Below are positions 36,283-46,238 of a DNA stretch of 64,000 bases, one piece after another (position 1 is the stretch's first letter; the number at the start of each line of letters is the position of its first letter). Below the pieces are notes generated by a model. It had not been told where the DNA came from. It did not search any database and saw nothing but the letters and a program-made list of their open reading frames with translations. Both the position numbers and the translations under genes were made by a program. The stretch is taken from NCBI RefSeq assembly GCF_011751075.1, contig NZ_JAALLN010000001.1, forward strand, positions 595,113 through 659,112, given 5' to 3'. This DNA comes from Flavobacterium poyangense. GTDB taxonomy: Bacteria > Bacteroidota > Bacteroidia > Flavobacteriales > Flavobacteriaceae.

Positions 36283-36515
36283 TTACTATAGTTTGATTGT
36301 CAAAAATCACAAACTTTTTAGAAATTCATGTTTCTGCGGAACTAAAACAAAATTACGCAAAGTCAGAGACATTTGCAGGTTTTTCAAAATACAGATCATG
36401 GGTATATCATGGAAACAGAAGATTGAATTACTATTAAAAGAAAAAAAAAAATTGCTTATTGTTATTTGAAAATCTAATATTACATAATTTATTATAAACT
36501 CATTAAAATAAACTT

Positions 36516-38756
36516 ATGAATTTGAACTGTACTCTTCTAAAAATAACTAATAATGCCAAATACAATGTGTATTTTTTGTTTTTTTTCTTGCTTTACAGCA
36601 ATATGCAATGTTGTGCTCAAACTTTTGACAATGGAGAACTAATTAATGGACCTGGTTTCGGATTTGGTCAAGTTAAAACTTTTGATGCTGACAGAGATGG
36701 AGATTTGGACCTATTAGCTTTTCCATACTTATATTTCAATGATGGGCATGGTAAAAAACAAAAAATGGTGATTATTGGAGATAGCAAAAAAGAGCATGAA
36801 CACTATAGCATTGAAGATATTGATGGCGATAAAGATTTAGATATTGTCGTACTATATAAAAGTGCTGAAATAGCTATTTTTATTAATAGCCCGAAAGGTT
36901 TTTCTAAAAAAGAGCAAAAAAACAAAATTACCTATTCACCTTCTGAGTATGCAAAATTGTATTTGTACGATGCCAATTCTGATGGTGTTTGTGATATCAT
37001 TATCTCTGGCTTAAGAGGGGTGCCAGTCGCTTACACAGGAAATAAAACACAACAATTCAGTTATTTCAAACCCTTTAATGATAACTTCCGGGATTTAAAT
37101 TTTGTTTTAGGAATTGATATCAACAAGGATAAGATTCAAGAGCTACTTGTGCCAAGTTATTCAAATAAAAATGAAGAGAAACGCTCTTTAAAAATTTATT
37201 CTTTCAAAGGAAATAAATATGTTTTAATAGATACTATCGTTCTTACAACTTCCGGAATGGACAATATAAAATTAATGGATATGGATAAAGATGGTGATCT
37301 GGATTTAGTATATTCCGAAAGCTACAGAAATCCAGGTATATATTGGTTAGAGAGAAATAGTAAGGGTGGTTTCGGAAAAACACATACATTAATTAGTTCA
37401 CTTGAATTGCAGAATTTTCAACTTGAAGATTTTGATTCAGACGGCGATCTTGACATCGCTTATTTTACACAACAAAACCAATACACTTTTATCAACTGGG
37501 CGGAAAATAAAGGGAGTAATGTTTTTATTAAAAATCAGAAAAGTCTCCTACCAAATAGCAGCGAATCTAAATCATTCTTTTTTGAAGATTTTGATGGTGA
37601 TAAAATAAAAGATGTATTGTTTTACGATGATGATAAAGAACAAATAAGACCAAGATACACAATGGTGTTACAGCAAAAAGATGGAAAAGTAAAAGATAAG
37701 AACAATTGGGTTGTTAAATCAGACTGTTCTGGCTTTCTTTTTACAGATTTGAATAATAACGGTACTAAAGACATTGTAGGCTATTATAACAATGAATTAT
37801 TCTATACTTTGATAGACAGTAAAGGAAAATATTCTGAAACATTAGAACTTGCACGAAGTCCTTTTAAAATTAAAAACCTAAAATGTGCCGATATTGATAA
37901 TGATGGAAAAGACGATTTAGTACTATGTTCAGATGATAGCGAAAATGGAAAATTAGGATGGTTTAAAAATGAAGGAAATATAAAATTTAATCATTTTACC
38001 GTTATACATGACGAAAGGCAAAGACTTATAAATTATGAAATTATTGACTATGATCATGATGGAAATAAGGATCTAGCTGTAAATTACTGGACAGATGAAA
38101 TACGAGGTTTTTATATCTACAAGAATAATGGAAATGGCGTTTTCAACAAAACAAGAACTATAGTTACAGAAACTAAAGATTCATACCCTAATATTGCTTT
38201 ATGGGATGTGGATGGAAATAAAAAAGACGATTTAGTTGACTTGTCTTCAAAAACTTGGTTTAACTATCTCGGGAGTGAAAAATGGGAAAAAAAGACAAGT
38301 CCTTTTGAGGATCAATTTATTAAGGACATTTATAAAGCAAAAGTAGATGACAACAATTCGTCTGACTGTATAATGCTTTCCAGTGGAAATCCCAAATGGT
38401 TGAAGTATAACAATGGACAATGGCAAAGTAAAATCATTCCTGTTGATTTTGGCATCGATATGATAAAAGTTGGGGATATTAATGGAGATGGTTATGACGA
38501 TATTATATGCATGGCTAATAAATATGATTTGGCTGAAGGATTTAATCAAGATCTTGCTTTTAGCTACAAATATTCTATAATCTGCCTATTAAACGACAAA
38601 TCGGGCAATTTTACCTCTAAAACATTGTGTCCAGTTCCAGATTTAAACTCCATTGAACTACAGGATATTGATAATGATGGTGATCTTGACGTTTTGGCTT
38701 CTGTCAAATGGGGAAAAGCTGGCATTGAAGTATGGAAAAATTTACGCAATAATTAA
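36516..38756 (+). CDS. FG-GAP/VCBS repeat-containing surface protein
   Basis: A 746-residue exported protein. After an N-terminal hydrophobic segment (VYFLFFFLLYSNMQCCAQ, about 18-35) it consists almost entirely of FG-GAP/VCBS-type repeats, each with a calcium-binding DxDxDGxxD loop: DADRDGDLDL, DIDGDKDLDI, DANSDGVCDI, DMDKDGDLDL, DFDSDGDLDI, DIDNDGKDDL, DYDHDGNKDL, DINGDGYDDI and DIDNDGDLDV among others. This predicts a beta-propeller that is Ca-stabilised, for adhesion or glycan binding. No Por sorting domain is visible at the C-terminus. It lies between two tRNA-derived repeat loci. Confidence 0.85.
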   Translation: MNLNCTLLKITNNAKYNVYFLFFFLLYSNMQCCAQTFDNGELINGPGFGFGQVKTFDADRDGDLDLLAFPYLYFNDGHGKKQKMVIIGDSKKEHEHYSIEDIDGDKDLDIVVLYKSAEIAIFINSPKGFSKKEQKNKITYSPSEYAKLYLYDANSDGVCDIIISGLRGVPVAYTGNKTQQFSYFKPFNDNFRDLNFVLGIDINKDKIQELLVPSYSNKNEEKRSLKIYSFKGNKYVLIDTIVLTTSGMDNIKLMDMDKDGDLDLVYSESYRNPGIYWLERNSKGGFGKTHTLISSLELQNFQLEDFDSDGDLDIAYFTQQNQYTFINWAENKGSNVFIKNQKSLLPNSSESKSFFFEDFDGDKIKDVLFYDDDKEQIRPRYTMVLQQKDGKVKDKNNWVVKSDCSGFLFTDLNNNGTKDIVGYYNNELFYTLIDSKGKYSETLELARSPFKIKNLKCADIDNDGKDDLVLCSDDSENGKLGWFKNEGNIKFNHFTVIHDERQRLINYEIIDYDHDGNKDLAVNYWTDEIRGFYIYKNNGNGVFNKTRTIVTETKDSYPNIALWDVDGNKKDDLVDLSSKTWFNYLGSEKWEKKTSPFEDQFIKDIYKAKVDDNNSSDCIMLSSGNPKWLKYNNGQWQSKIIPVDFGIDMIKVGDINGDGYDDIICMANKYDLAEGFNQDLAFSYKYSIICLLNDKSGNFTSKTLCPVPDLNSIELQDIDNDGDLDVLASVKWGKAGIEVWKNLRNN

Positions 38757-38879
38757 TAGTACGATTTGTATTTACACAATTATTTGTGAACCTGACGGGA
38801 TTTAAACCAAGTCATATATTAGTTTTTTTTAATTATTACTTTAAGATCCTAATGCAAAAATCGCATAATAATCTGCAAT

Positions 38880-38953
38880 AATCTGGTTAGATATTTGAAT
38901 GCTTCCCGCTACTAAAATAAAACACCTCTTCAACAAGTAGTGTTTTATTTTAG
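38880..38953 (+). repeat. tRNA-tail remnant and long terminator hairpin
   Basis: The segment ATCTGGTTAGATATTTGAAT followed by GCTTCCCGCTACT matches 25541-25575. A perfect 15-bp stem ACTAAAATAAAACAC / GTGTTTTATTTTAGT at 38909-38953 follows. Confidence 0.7.
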
Positions 38954-38966
38954 TAAAAAAATTCAG

Positions 38967-40538
38967 TTATGTTAGTCTCATTTCCGCCGCGGCGGACACA
39001 GGTTCGAGTCCTGTTCCCGCTACTACATGGGATAAAGAAGAAAAAGTCTTCTTTGTCCCTTTTTTATTTGTTGATATTCTATTATTAATCAAGTAGATAA
39101 CTTGCAAAACTTCATTGATTCTTGTGGTTCGAAACTGATTTTCTAAAATCGTGAAATTCTCAGGATAAATCGAACCAATCAAATCTCTTGATTGAGACCA
39201 ATCCCCACTATCATAGTATTCATTGAGCTTCAAGAGGTTTTCTACACCGACTTTTAATATTTCATCAATATCTTGATCATCTACATTAATACCTTCTAAT
39301 TTTAACTCCAGTCTGCTAATTACTGCCCCATAATCAGATTTCATATCTCTATAATCTGAAGCATCGATTTGCTGTGTTGCTAATAAATCTCTTGCGTGCG
39401 AAAGTCTCTTTTCATAATCTTTGAGCTGAGCTATTATTTTAAGCTTTTCTTCATATATTTCTTTGGTCTGCTCTCTATAACATTCTGATAAAACTGTGAT
39501 ATAAAGATTTTTTATCTCCGGTATGGGAACATACTGTTTTAAATTCTTTATAAATACCTCGTTAGCCGTATCAGAATTTATTCTGTATTTACAGCCTGCA
39601 CTACAATGATAATAAGGATAATATTTAGTACGACCTTTGGAAATACTTGCCGTTAATATCTTTGCGCATTCTGGACAAGTAAAAAATCCACGCAATGGAA
39701 ACGGCTTAGTAGTAATTGCTTTTGGCAAATATGTTTTTGATCTTCCGTCAAGTATGTCCTGCACTTTATAGAATAGAGTCTGCGATATTAAAGGTTCATG
39801 CTGGCCTGTTACATAGGTGAGATCTTCATCTTTATATTTTGGAATCACGATCTTACCACAATAAAGAGGATTACGAATAGCTCTCCAAAAATTATTTTTG
39901 CTTGCTTTAAGCCCTTTTTCTTTTGCCATGCAAAGAACTTGCTCTGTATTAAAAATCCCTTTTGAAAGCTCTTCAAAAGCCCATTTCAAAATAGATGCCT
40001 CAGGCTGGTCAAATGCAATATACTTAGTCCCATCTTCTTTAACCCTGTTAACATATCCCGCTGGAGCATATCCCATATACCTTCCCTCTTTCCTTGCTCT
40101 ACGCATACCATGAAAAGTATTAAGTGCCCTTCTGTCATTCTCTACCTCAGGAGCAGCAAGATAAAAAGCGAGCATCATTTTATTCTCAGGAATAGTCAAA
40201 TCAAGTGGCTGTTCAATACCTTGCGGCTCTACACCAAGTTTCCTGAGGATATTTATCATTTGATAAGCATCTCCAGCATTACGGCTGAACCTATCCCATT
40301 TAGTGAATAAAACAAGATCAATTTTGTTTTTGTACTTTTTTAAATTTTGCAAAAGCTTATTCCATTTGGGTCTGTTAAAGGTCTTTGCCGAGTGATCTTC
40401 ATAAATCACGTCCCTTATCTCAATGGAGTTAATTTCACAATATTTACGCAGTACTTCTTCCTGATTTCTTTGGGAATATCCCCTATCTGCCTGTTCGTCG
40501 GTACTCACTCTTACATATAAGTCTGCTATCATTTTCAT
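38967..40538 (-). CDS. Large serine recombinase
   Basis: A 523-residue site-specific recombinase. The resolvase domain has the catalytic Ser12 (VRVSTDEQADRGYS) and FTKWDRFSRNAGD. A Recombinase domain with GMRRARKEGRYMGYAPAGY follows, then a zinc ribbon (TCPECAKILTASISKGRTKYYPYYHCSAGC, near 290-320) and a coiled coil (about 350-420). The last 19 residues, VVAGTGLEPVSAAAEMRLT, are antisense of a tRNA-like T-arm/palindrome copy (38976-39022), so the native C-terminus was probably shorter and the gene abuts an integration site. The ATG overlaps the stop of the small upstream gene. Confidence 0.9.
   Translation of the reverse strand: MKMIADLYVRVSTDEQADRGYSQRNQEEVLRKYCEINSIEIRDVIYEDHSAKTFNRPKWNKLLQNLKKYKNKIDLVLFTKWDRFSRNAGDAYQMINILRKLGVEPQGIEQPLDLTIPENKMMLAFYLAAPEVENDRRALNTFHGMRRARKEGRYMGYAPAGYVNRVKEDGTKYIAFDQPEASILKWAFEELSKGIFNTEQVLCMAKEKGLKASKNNFWRAIRNPLYCGKIVIPKYKDEDLTYVTGQHEPLISQTLFYKVQDILDGRSKTYLPKAITTKPFPLRGFFTCPECAKILTASISKGRTKYYPYYHCSAGCKYRINSDTANEVFIKNLKQYVPIPEIKNLYITVLSECYREQTKEIYEEKLKIIAQLKDYEKRLSHARDLLATQQIDASDYRDMKSDYGAVISRLELKLEGINVDDQDIDEILKVGVENLLKLNEYYDSGDWSQSRDLIGSIYPENFTILENQFRTTRINEVLQVIYLINNRISTNKKGTKKTFSSLSHVVAGTGLEPVSAAAEMRLT
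38976..39022 (+). repeat. tRNA-fMet 3'-half-derived repeat at the recombinase end
   Basis: CTCATTTCCGCCGCGGCGG, then the T arm and acceptor end GTTCCCGCTA, identical in its last 38 bases to the copies at 35.8 and 36.2 kb. The left part has lost GGAGGG. It overlaps the 3' end of the recombinase frame. A candidate attachment-site half. Confidence 0.8.
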
Positions 40539-40741
40539 CCTCTTCTTTTTAAATACTTAGTTACTGTAATATTTGCTAATTTACGCAAAAAATCCAAAAT
40601 ATTCTTAGCTTGTTCAAGCGTTACATCCAGTCCTTCAGACCTTAACATTTCCAAGGCTTTCTCCGGAGTAATTCTTCTCTTCTCATTTATCTCTTCATTA
40701 ACTTCTTTATTTCCCATACTGCTTTCTTTAATGTTCACCAT
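40535..40741 (-). CDS. Small protein upstream of the recombinase, unknown
   Basis: A 68-residue, highly charged, mostly helical protein (NKEVNEEINEKRRITPEKALEMLRSEGLDVTLEQAKNILDFLRKLANI). The stop overlaps the recombinase start (ATGA), so the two are translationally coupled. A second start (MGNKEV) is 8 codons in. Short genes like this often precede serine recombinases in Bacteroidota elements; a regulatory or accessory role is inference. Confidence 0.65.
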   Translation of the reverse strand: MVNIKESSMGNKEVNEEINEKRRITPEKALEMLRSEGLDVTLEQAKNILDFLRKLANITVTKYLKRRG

Positions 40742-40886
40742 CCTTTATCATTCGCTAGTAACTTTCATAATGCTAAGATAATAAAATGTTTTTATAATTT
40801 TATATTTTATAAAAACTTTATCTATATTTGTACCGCTTTTAAGTATATTATATCCACTATCCGATCAAAGAATTCCGTAAAACAAT

Positions 40887-41603
40887 ATGAACAAACTATC
40901 TAAAATAAGCTATAAAACTTATTTCAACGAAAAACTGAAACAAGTTCCATTGGGCAAAATCATGACACAACCTTTGTATGTGCAGGTTACTTTTGAAAGA
41001 AAGACGCTATTTTTTAAAAGCAATTTTTTTGAATTGTTTTCCAAACCAAAATACATTATAGCTGTTGCGGGACTCGTAGGAAGCCCTTCTCTTGAAAAGA
41101 TTATTGCATTAGAAATGGAAGTAATTGAATTCATCGAAAATAAGCATTCCAGTAATTTTTCGCTAGAACTATTCAAAGAAGAATATGCTTTTTACAGCCA
41201 GGATCTCTGTGATATCATGGAAGAGGAATTTCGCAATTATCTTTATACTTTTTTTCAGGACAAAAGTATGTGTGTCTTCGCAACAGCAATTCGCGAAGGC
41301 AGCAAACAGCGTATGCCTTATGAAATTATTAGAGATCTAAAAAAGGCTTTTACAAAACCTTTCTATGATGAACTTATTGAGAATTCATTGTATTACGGAC
41401 CTCCCTATTTTGCATTATATGAATTTATGCAACAGACCAAAAAATGGCCAATGCTTTATCTTAGTGTTATGGAATGGGAAACGGGTAATACTAAAACAGA
41501 ATTTTTTGAATATGTAAAAAAACACTATCCAAAACATAATGCAGTTGAAATAAAAAATGAAGTAGAAAAATGGATCAGTTATATAAAAAATAAAACTATT
41601 TAA
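40887..41603 (+). CDS. Hypothetical protein next to the CRISPR locus
   Basis: A 238-residue soluble protein that I do not recognise. It has no signal peptide or membrane helix and is rich in Phe, Tyr, Lys and Glu, with segments YVQVTFERKTLFFKSNFFELF, DLCDIMEEEFRNYLYTFF and KKWPMLYLSVMEWETGN. It sits between the recombinase module (divergent) and cas1, on the cas1 strand with a 310-bp gap. Nothing shows that it belongs to the adaptation module; it could be cargo of the recombinase element. Confidence 0.6.
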   Translation: MNKLSKISYKTYFNEKLKQVPLGKIMTQPLYVQVTFERKTLFFKSNFFELFSKPKYIIAVAGLVGSPSLEKIIALEMEVIEFIENKHSSNFSLELFKEEYAFYSQDLCDIMEEEFRNYLYTFFQDKSMCVFATAIREGSKQRMPYEIIRDLKKAFTKPFYDELIENSLYYGPPYFALYEFMQQTKKWPMLYLSVMEWETGNTKTEFFEYVKKHYPKHNAVEIKNEVEKWISYIKNKTI

Positions 41604-41640
41604 AAACATTACTCTTTAAATAACACTGTAAAATAGACTC

Positions 41641-41712
41641 TTATGAAAATGAAGTAGTTGTTTTACCTGCTCCATTGCATCCGGCAATTATATAAAGATT
41701 TTTACTCATCAT
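41641..41712 (-). pseudogene. Truncated start of a zeta-toxin-like P-loop protein
   Basis: Read on the minus strand: MMSKNLYIIAGCNGAGKTTTSFS then stop. This is the N-terminus of the predicted ABC-type ATPase/zeta toxin family (IIAGCNGAGKTT Walker A), broken right after the P-loop. The rest of the gene is missing; the remaining bases of this 310-bp gap show nothing else. Confidence 0.75.
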
Positions 41713-41913
41713 TACAAAGATAATAAATTACACTTTTAGTTTACTCTTCAAATAATCCGACAATAAAGATTAAATCAATTTACACTTTTCAATGCAACTG
41801 CCACCTTAATATGTTTCTAGATTATGGAAAACCGTAAAAGCAACATTACTTTAAAGTCGAACTTTACATATCTGAGTGCAGCCAACAGCCATTAGTAATT
41901 TCAAATTAATCTT

Positions 41914-42828
41914 ATGCTAAAACGAACTATTTTAATTGAAAATAAAATTTCAATAACGACAAAAAATAATCAGCTAGTACTAAAATCAGAAGTAAAGGAG
42001 AGTTCTGTTCCAATTGAGGATATTGGTTTTCTTGTTCTAGATCATAATGAAATCTACCTCAGCATTCCTGCTATGAATTTACTTGTTGATAATAATACTT
42101 CTATTGTTATCTGCGGAAAGAATCATCTTCCTAATGGGATGTTGTTAAACCTTAACAGCCATCATATTCAGCAGGAAATATTCAAAAATCAAATTGAAGC
42201 TTCTATACCATTAAAAAAGCAATTATGGCAGCAAACAATAATTGAAAAAATCAAAAACCAAGGACAACTACTCGAAAAAATAACTGATTCAAAAAATAGT
42301 TTTGTTTTTCTAGCCAGTAAAGTATTAAGTGGAGATTCATCTAATATGGAAGGAGTTGCAGCGCAACAATATTGGAAATATTTTCCTCAACCTAATCTAG
42401 AATTTGATGGAATTAAACGAGAAAGATATGGCGACTATCCTAATAATTTCTTGAATTATGGATATGCAATTTTAAGAGCCGCAACTGCAAGAGCTCTTTC
42501 CGGAAGTGGCTTACTCAATACATTAGGAATTCACCATAAAAGTAAGTACAATGCTTTTGCACTTGCTGATGATATCATGGAACCGTTTCGTCCCATTGTG
42601 GATGAAAAAGTATTTGAAATTATGCAGCATTTTGATGAACAAGAATTAAACACTGTTATTAAGGCTGAATTATTACAAATATTAACTAGAACGGTTTATT
42701 TTAAAGATGAGAAAAGTCCTTTAATGATAGCTCTACAAAAGACTGCAAGTTCTCTCCAGCAATGCTTCACAGGAAATCGAAAAAAAATTAAATATCCTGT
42801 ATTATGGAGCTTAACGGATATCGAATAA
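41914..42828 (+). CDS. cas1: CRISPR-associated endonuclease Cas1, type II-C
   Basis: A 304-residue integrase of the adaptation complex. N-terminal beta domain (1-75), then the helical catalytic domain with E146 (SSNMEGVAAQQYW), H207/H208 (LNTLGIHH) and E223 (DDIMEPFRPIVD), the metal-binding triad of the family. Length is normal for subtype II-C. It overlaps cas2 by 25 bp, so the two are co-translated. Together with Cas2 it inserts new spacers at the array that begins 171 bp beyond cas2. Confidence 0.95.
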   Translation: MLKRTILIENKISITTKNNQLVLKSEVKESSVPIEDIGFLVLDHNEIYLSIPAMNLLVDNNTSIVICGKNHLPNGMLLNLNSHHIQQEIFKNQIEASIPLKKQLWQQTIIEKIKNQGQLLEKITDSKNSFVFLASKVLSGDSSNMEGVAAQQYWKYFPQPNLEFDGIKRERYGDYPNNFLNYGYAILRAATARALSGSGLLNTLGIHHKSKYNAFALADDIMEPFRPIVDEKVFEIMQHFDEQELNTVIKAELLQILTRTVYFKDEKSPLMIALQKTASSLQQCFTGNRKKIKYPVLWSLTDIE

Positions 42829-43133
42829 TGTGGCTATTTGTTTTTTTTGATCTCCCCACAGAAACAAAAAAAGATAGACGAAATGCATCTGGATTTAGAA
42901 ACAATTTATTAAAAGATGGATTTTCTATGATGCAATATTCTGTTTATGTACGACATTGCGCAAGTAGTGAAAGCGCAGATGTTCATGAAAAAAGAATCCA
43001 CAAACTACTACCTCCTTTAGGAAAAGTAAGCATACTTCGAATAACCGATAAACAATTTGGTCATATTTTAAATTTTTGGGGAAAAGCGGCCTTACCATCA
43101 GCACCTCAACCCACGCAACTAGAATTATTTTAA
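42804..43133 (+). CDS. cas2: CRISPR-associated endoribonuclease Cas2
   Basis: A 109-residue ferredoxin-like structural partner of Cas1. MWLFVFFDLPTETKKDRR carries the conserved Asp (FFDLP), with YSVYVRHC and VSILRITDKQFGHI later. I keep the ATG at 42804, inside the end of cas1; an alternative ATG at 42828 overlaps the cas1 stop (TAATG). It is followed by a terminator, which separates it from the array. Confidence 0.95.
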   Translation: MELNGYRIMWLFVFFDLPTETKKDRRNASGFRNNLLKDGFSMMQYSVYVRHCASSESADVHEKRIHKLLPPLGKVSILRITDKQFGHILNFWGKAALPSAPQPTQLELF

Positions 43134-43202
43134 TACTTCTGTATTTATAATTATCAGTAACATTTCAACGCCCAAAACCTTATATTACAAACCGTACGAT
43201 AG

Positions 43203-43250
43203 AAAAAATGCCGCAATTATGGGTTATCAAACCATAAAAGAGGCATTTTT
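43203..43250 (+). terminator. Terminator of cas1-cas2
   Basis: Outer stem AAAAATGCC / GGCATTTTT and inner stem TTATGG / CCATAA with a 9-base loop. It lies 70 bases past cas2 and 54 bases before the first CRISPR repeat. Confidence 0.75.
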
Positions 43251-43303
43251 CTGAACGATATTCACATCTAAATCCTTATATATCAGAAGGAAACAAGCCA
43301 ACT

Positions 43304-46238
43304 AATATCGTGTTTTCTAATCTTTAATCAAACCACAACATTAATTGATTATAGTACGATATTCGAACAAATATCGTGTTTTCTAATCTTTAATCAAACC
43401 ACAACATATTATAATTTAGATATCAGGGCTTTTGAAATATCGTGTTTTCTAATCTTTAATCAAACCACAACAAAAAGCCTTAAAGAGACTCAGGAAAAAG
43501 AATATCGTGTTTTCTAATCTTTAATCAAACCACAACATAGGCGCTGTGCCCACCAAACAAATAACTAATATCGTGTTTTCTAATCTTTAATCAAACCACA
43601 ACCAAATGGAAAGTATATTTTGATTCAATTGAATATCGTGTTTTCTAATCTTTAATCAAACCACAACATGTCAATGATTATCTGCTCGGCTCTCATAAAT
43701 ATCGTGTTTTCTAATCTTTAATCAAACCACAACAGCTTTGTCAATGATAACTTGCATTTCCTCAATATCGTGTTTTCTAATCTTTAATCAAACCACAACA
43801 TTTAGATCCTGGGGTTGCTGAAATGGAAAAATATCGTGTTTTCTAATCTTTAATCAAACCACAACATAGCAAGTTTAACAACTGAATTAGAAAGAAATAT
43901 CGTGTTTTCTAATCTTTAATCAAACCACAACATTTCACACTCGTGTTCATTTCCTATAACAATATCGTGTTTTCTAATCTTTAATCAAACCACAACTATA
44001 CGGGTGAAGACAATGAAATTTATATCAATATCGTGTTTTCTAATCTTTAATCAAACCACAACTAGGTATCAGCCTCCCATGCTTGCGAAAATAATATCGT
44101 GTTTTCTAATCTTTAATCAAACCACAACTATGAGCAAAGCTATCGACCCAGTAGCGTAAATATCGTGTTTTCTAATCTTTAATCAAACCACAACTTACCG
44201 CCCTCCTATCCAAACCCAAATAAAAATATCGTGTTTTCTAATCTTTAATCAAACCACAACTGATAGTATTTCGGCTGTTTATGGACATAAAATATCGTGT
44301 TTTCTAATCTTTAATCAAACCACAACCACAGCAGAGCATTATAGAAACAAAATATTAATATCGTGTTTTCTAATCTTTAATCAAACCACAACCATAGAAA
44401 TAGAGTAGGAAAAGAATGTCCGAATATCGTGTTTTCTAATCTTTAATCAAACCACAACAATAGTGGTGCGTTATACGTTCAAGATACCAATATCGTGTTT
44501 TCTAATCTTTAATCAAACCACAACTATTCTTGCTGACTCCATAGCATTACGATTAAATATCGTGTTTTCTAATCTTTAATCAAACCACAACAAAGGAAGT
44601 ATTGACAACGATTCTATTCAAATATCGTGTTTTCTAATCTTTAATCAAACCACAACACTAAGCAGCTTTTTGATGTTCCAATGTTTAATATCGTGTTTTC
44701 TAATCTTTAATCAAACCACAACTATGCTGAAATAACTTATTTGATTGCCATAAATATCGTGTTTTCTAATCTTTAATCAAACCACAACACTTAACTTCTT
44801 AAAAACAGCATAATGAAAAATATCGTGTTTTCTAATCTTTAATCAAACCACAACTATTTGTATTTCAGTATCTTCATAGTATAAAATATCGTGTTTTCTA
44901 ATCTTTAATCAAACCACAACCCTAGCAATTCTTTTGATTTTTGTTCGTCAAATATCGTGTTTTCTAATCTTTAATCAAACCACAACTGATTTATTGTGAT
45001 GTTTTCAGGCAAAACTAATATCGTGTTTTCTAATCTTTAATCAAACCACAACTTGCAACGTATGCATTACTGGTATGCTGCAATATCGTGTTTTCTAATC
45101 TTTAATCAAACCACAACTATATGCGATTCACTATCCCAAAAACTGTGAATATCGTGTTTTCTAATCTTTAATCAAACCACAACTTACAGAGAACCTATAA
45201 GAACTCAATTAATAATATCGTGTTTTCTAATCTTTAATCAAACCACAACTTAGATTCATTCAAACCTTCAATAGTTTCAAATATCGTGTTTTCTAATCTT
45301 TAATCAAACCACAACCAAACATACCTTACAGTGATAACTTAAGAAAATATCGTGTTTTCTAATCTTTAATCAAACCACAACAGTCAAAGCTTCATTACTT
45401 ATTAAACCTAAAATATCGTGTTTTCTAATCTTTAATCAAACCACAACCCGTGGTCGGTTGACATGATTTCATTTGTTAATATCGTGTTTTCTAATCTTTA
45501 ATCAAACCACAACGAATTCCACTTGAAGGAAATGATACCAAGTAATATCGTGTTTTCTAATCTTTAATCAAACCACAACCCTATTCACAGAATAGTTAGT
45601 ATTCTAAGAAATATCGTGTTTTCTAATCTTTAATCAAACCACAACACTTCTCCAACAATTCATACTTTGGAAAAAAATATCGTGTTTTCTAATCTTTAAT
45701 CAAACCACAACCCTACAAACATCTTCGCGTATTCTGCTGCTAATATCGTGTTTTCTAATCTTTAATCAAACCACAACATCAACTTCCTGTTGCGCTCTTC
45801 TTAATCTAATATCGTGTTTTCTAATCTTTAATCAAACCACAACTCGTCCGGCATAATTCTTTTAGCTATTTCAATATCGTGTTTTCTAATCTTTAATCAA
45901 ACCACAACTGTTTGGAAAAGATAGCGACGGTAAATCGCAATATCGTGTTTTCTAATCTTTAATCAAACCACAACTTAAACGTTAATACATCGTTTATACA
46001 ATCAAATATCGTGTTTTCTAATCTTTAATCAAACCACAACCACTCCAAATAGAATTATTAGCTTCTTTTTAATATCGTGTTTTCTAATCTTTAATCAAAC
46101 CACAACTATTAGACCCTGTAGGCGGACCAAGTCAATAATATCGTGTTTTCTAATCTTTAATCAAACCACAACAATGCTAATGGAACATCCTCTATAAACT
46201 ATAATATCGTGTTTTCTAATCTTTAATCAAACCACAAC
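43304..46238 (-). CRISPR. Type II-C CRISPR array, 45 repeats and 44 spacers
   Basis: 36-bp repeats, almost all identical, with spacers of 29-31 (mostly 30) bases; period 66. In crRNA sense (minus strand) the repeat starts GTTGTGGTTTGATTAAAG and ends ACACGATATT. Its first 26 bases pair with the anti-repeat of the tracrRNA at 50974-50998, which fixes crRNA orientation as minus strand. First and last repeats are both undegenerated. The spacers look unique. A hairpin-forming inverted repeat copy borders the cas9-side end. No leader or internal TAnnTTTG promoter is obvious. Confidence 0.98.

Noticed and set aside
36516..38756. Integrin-like or toxin role for the DxDxDG protein
   Set aside because: Only calcium-loop FG-GAP/VCBS repeats are visible; no catalytic, toxin or sorting domain was found.
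38967..39025. GTGLEPVSAAAEMRLT as a real recombinase C-terminal domain
   Set aside because: This string is the usual translation of an antisense tRNA T arm; it is explained by the tRNA-like repeat.
43664..43760. Two spacers sharing GTCAATGAT as evidence of primed acquisition
   Set aside because: Nine bases are too few to argue for a common source without a protospacer search.
43304..46238. csn2 or cas4 that would make the locus II-A or II-B
   Set aside because: No such gene between the recombinase and the mob genes; cas1, cas2, cas9 and tracrRNA only, hence II-C.
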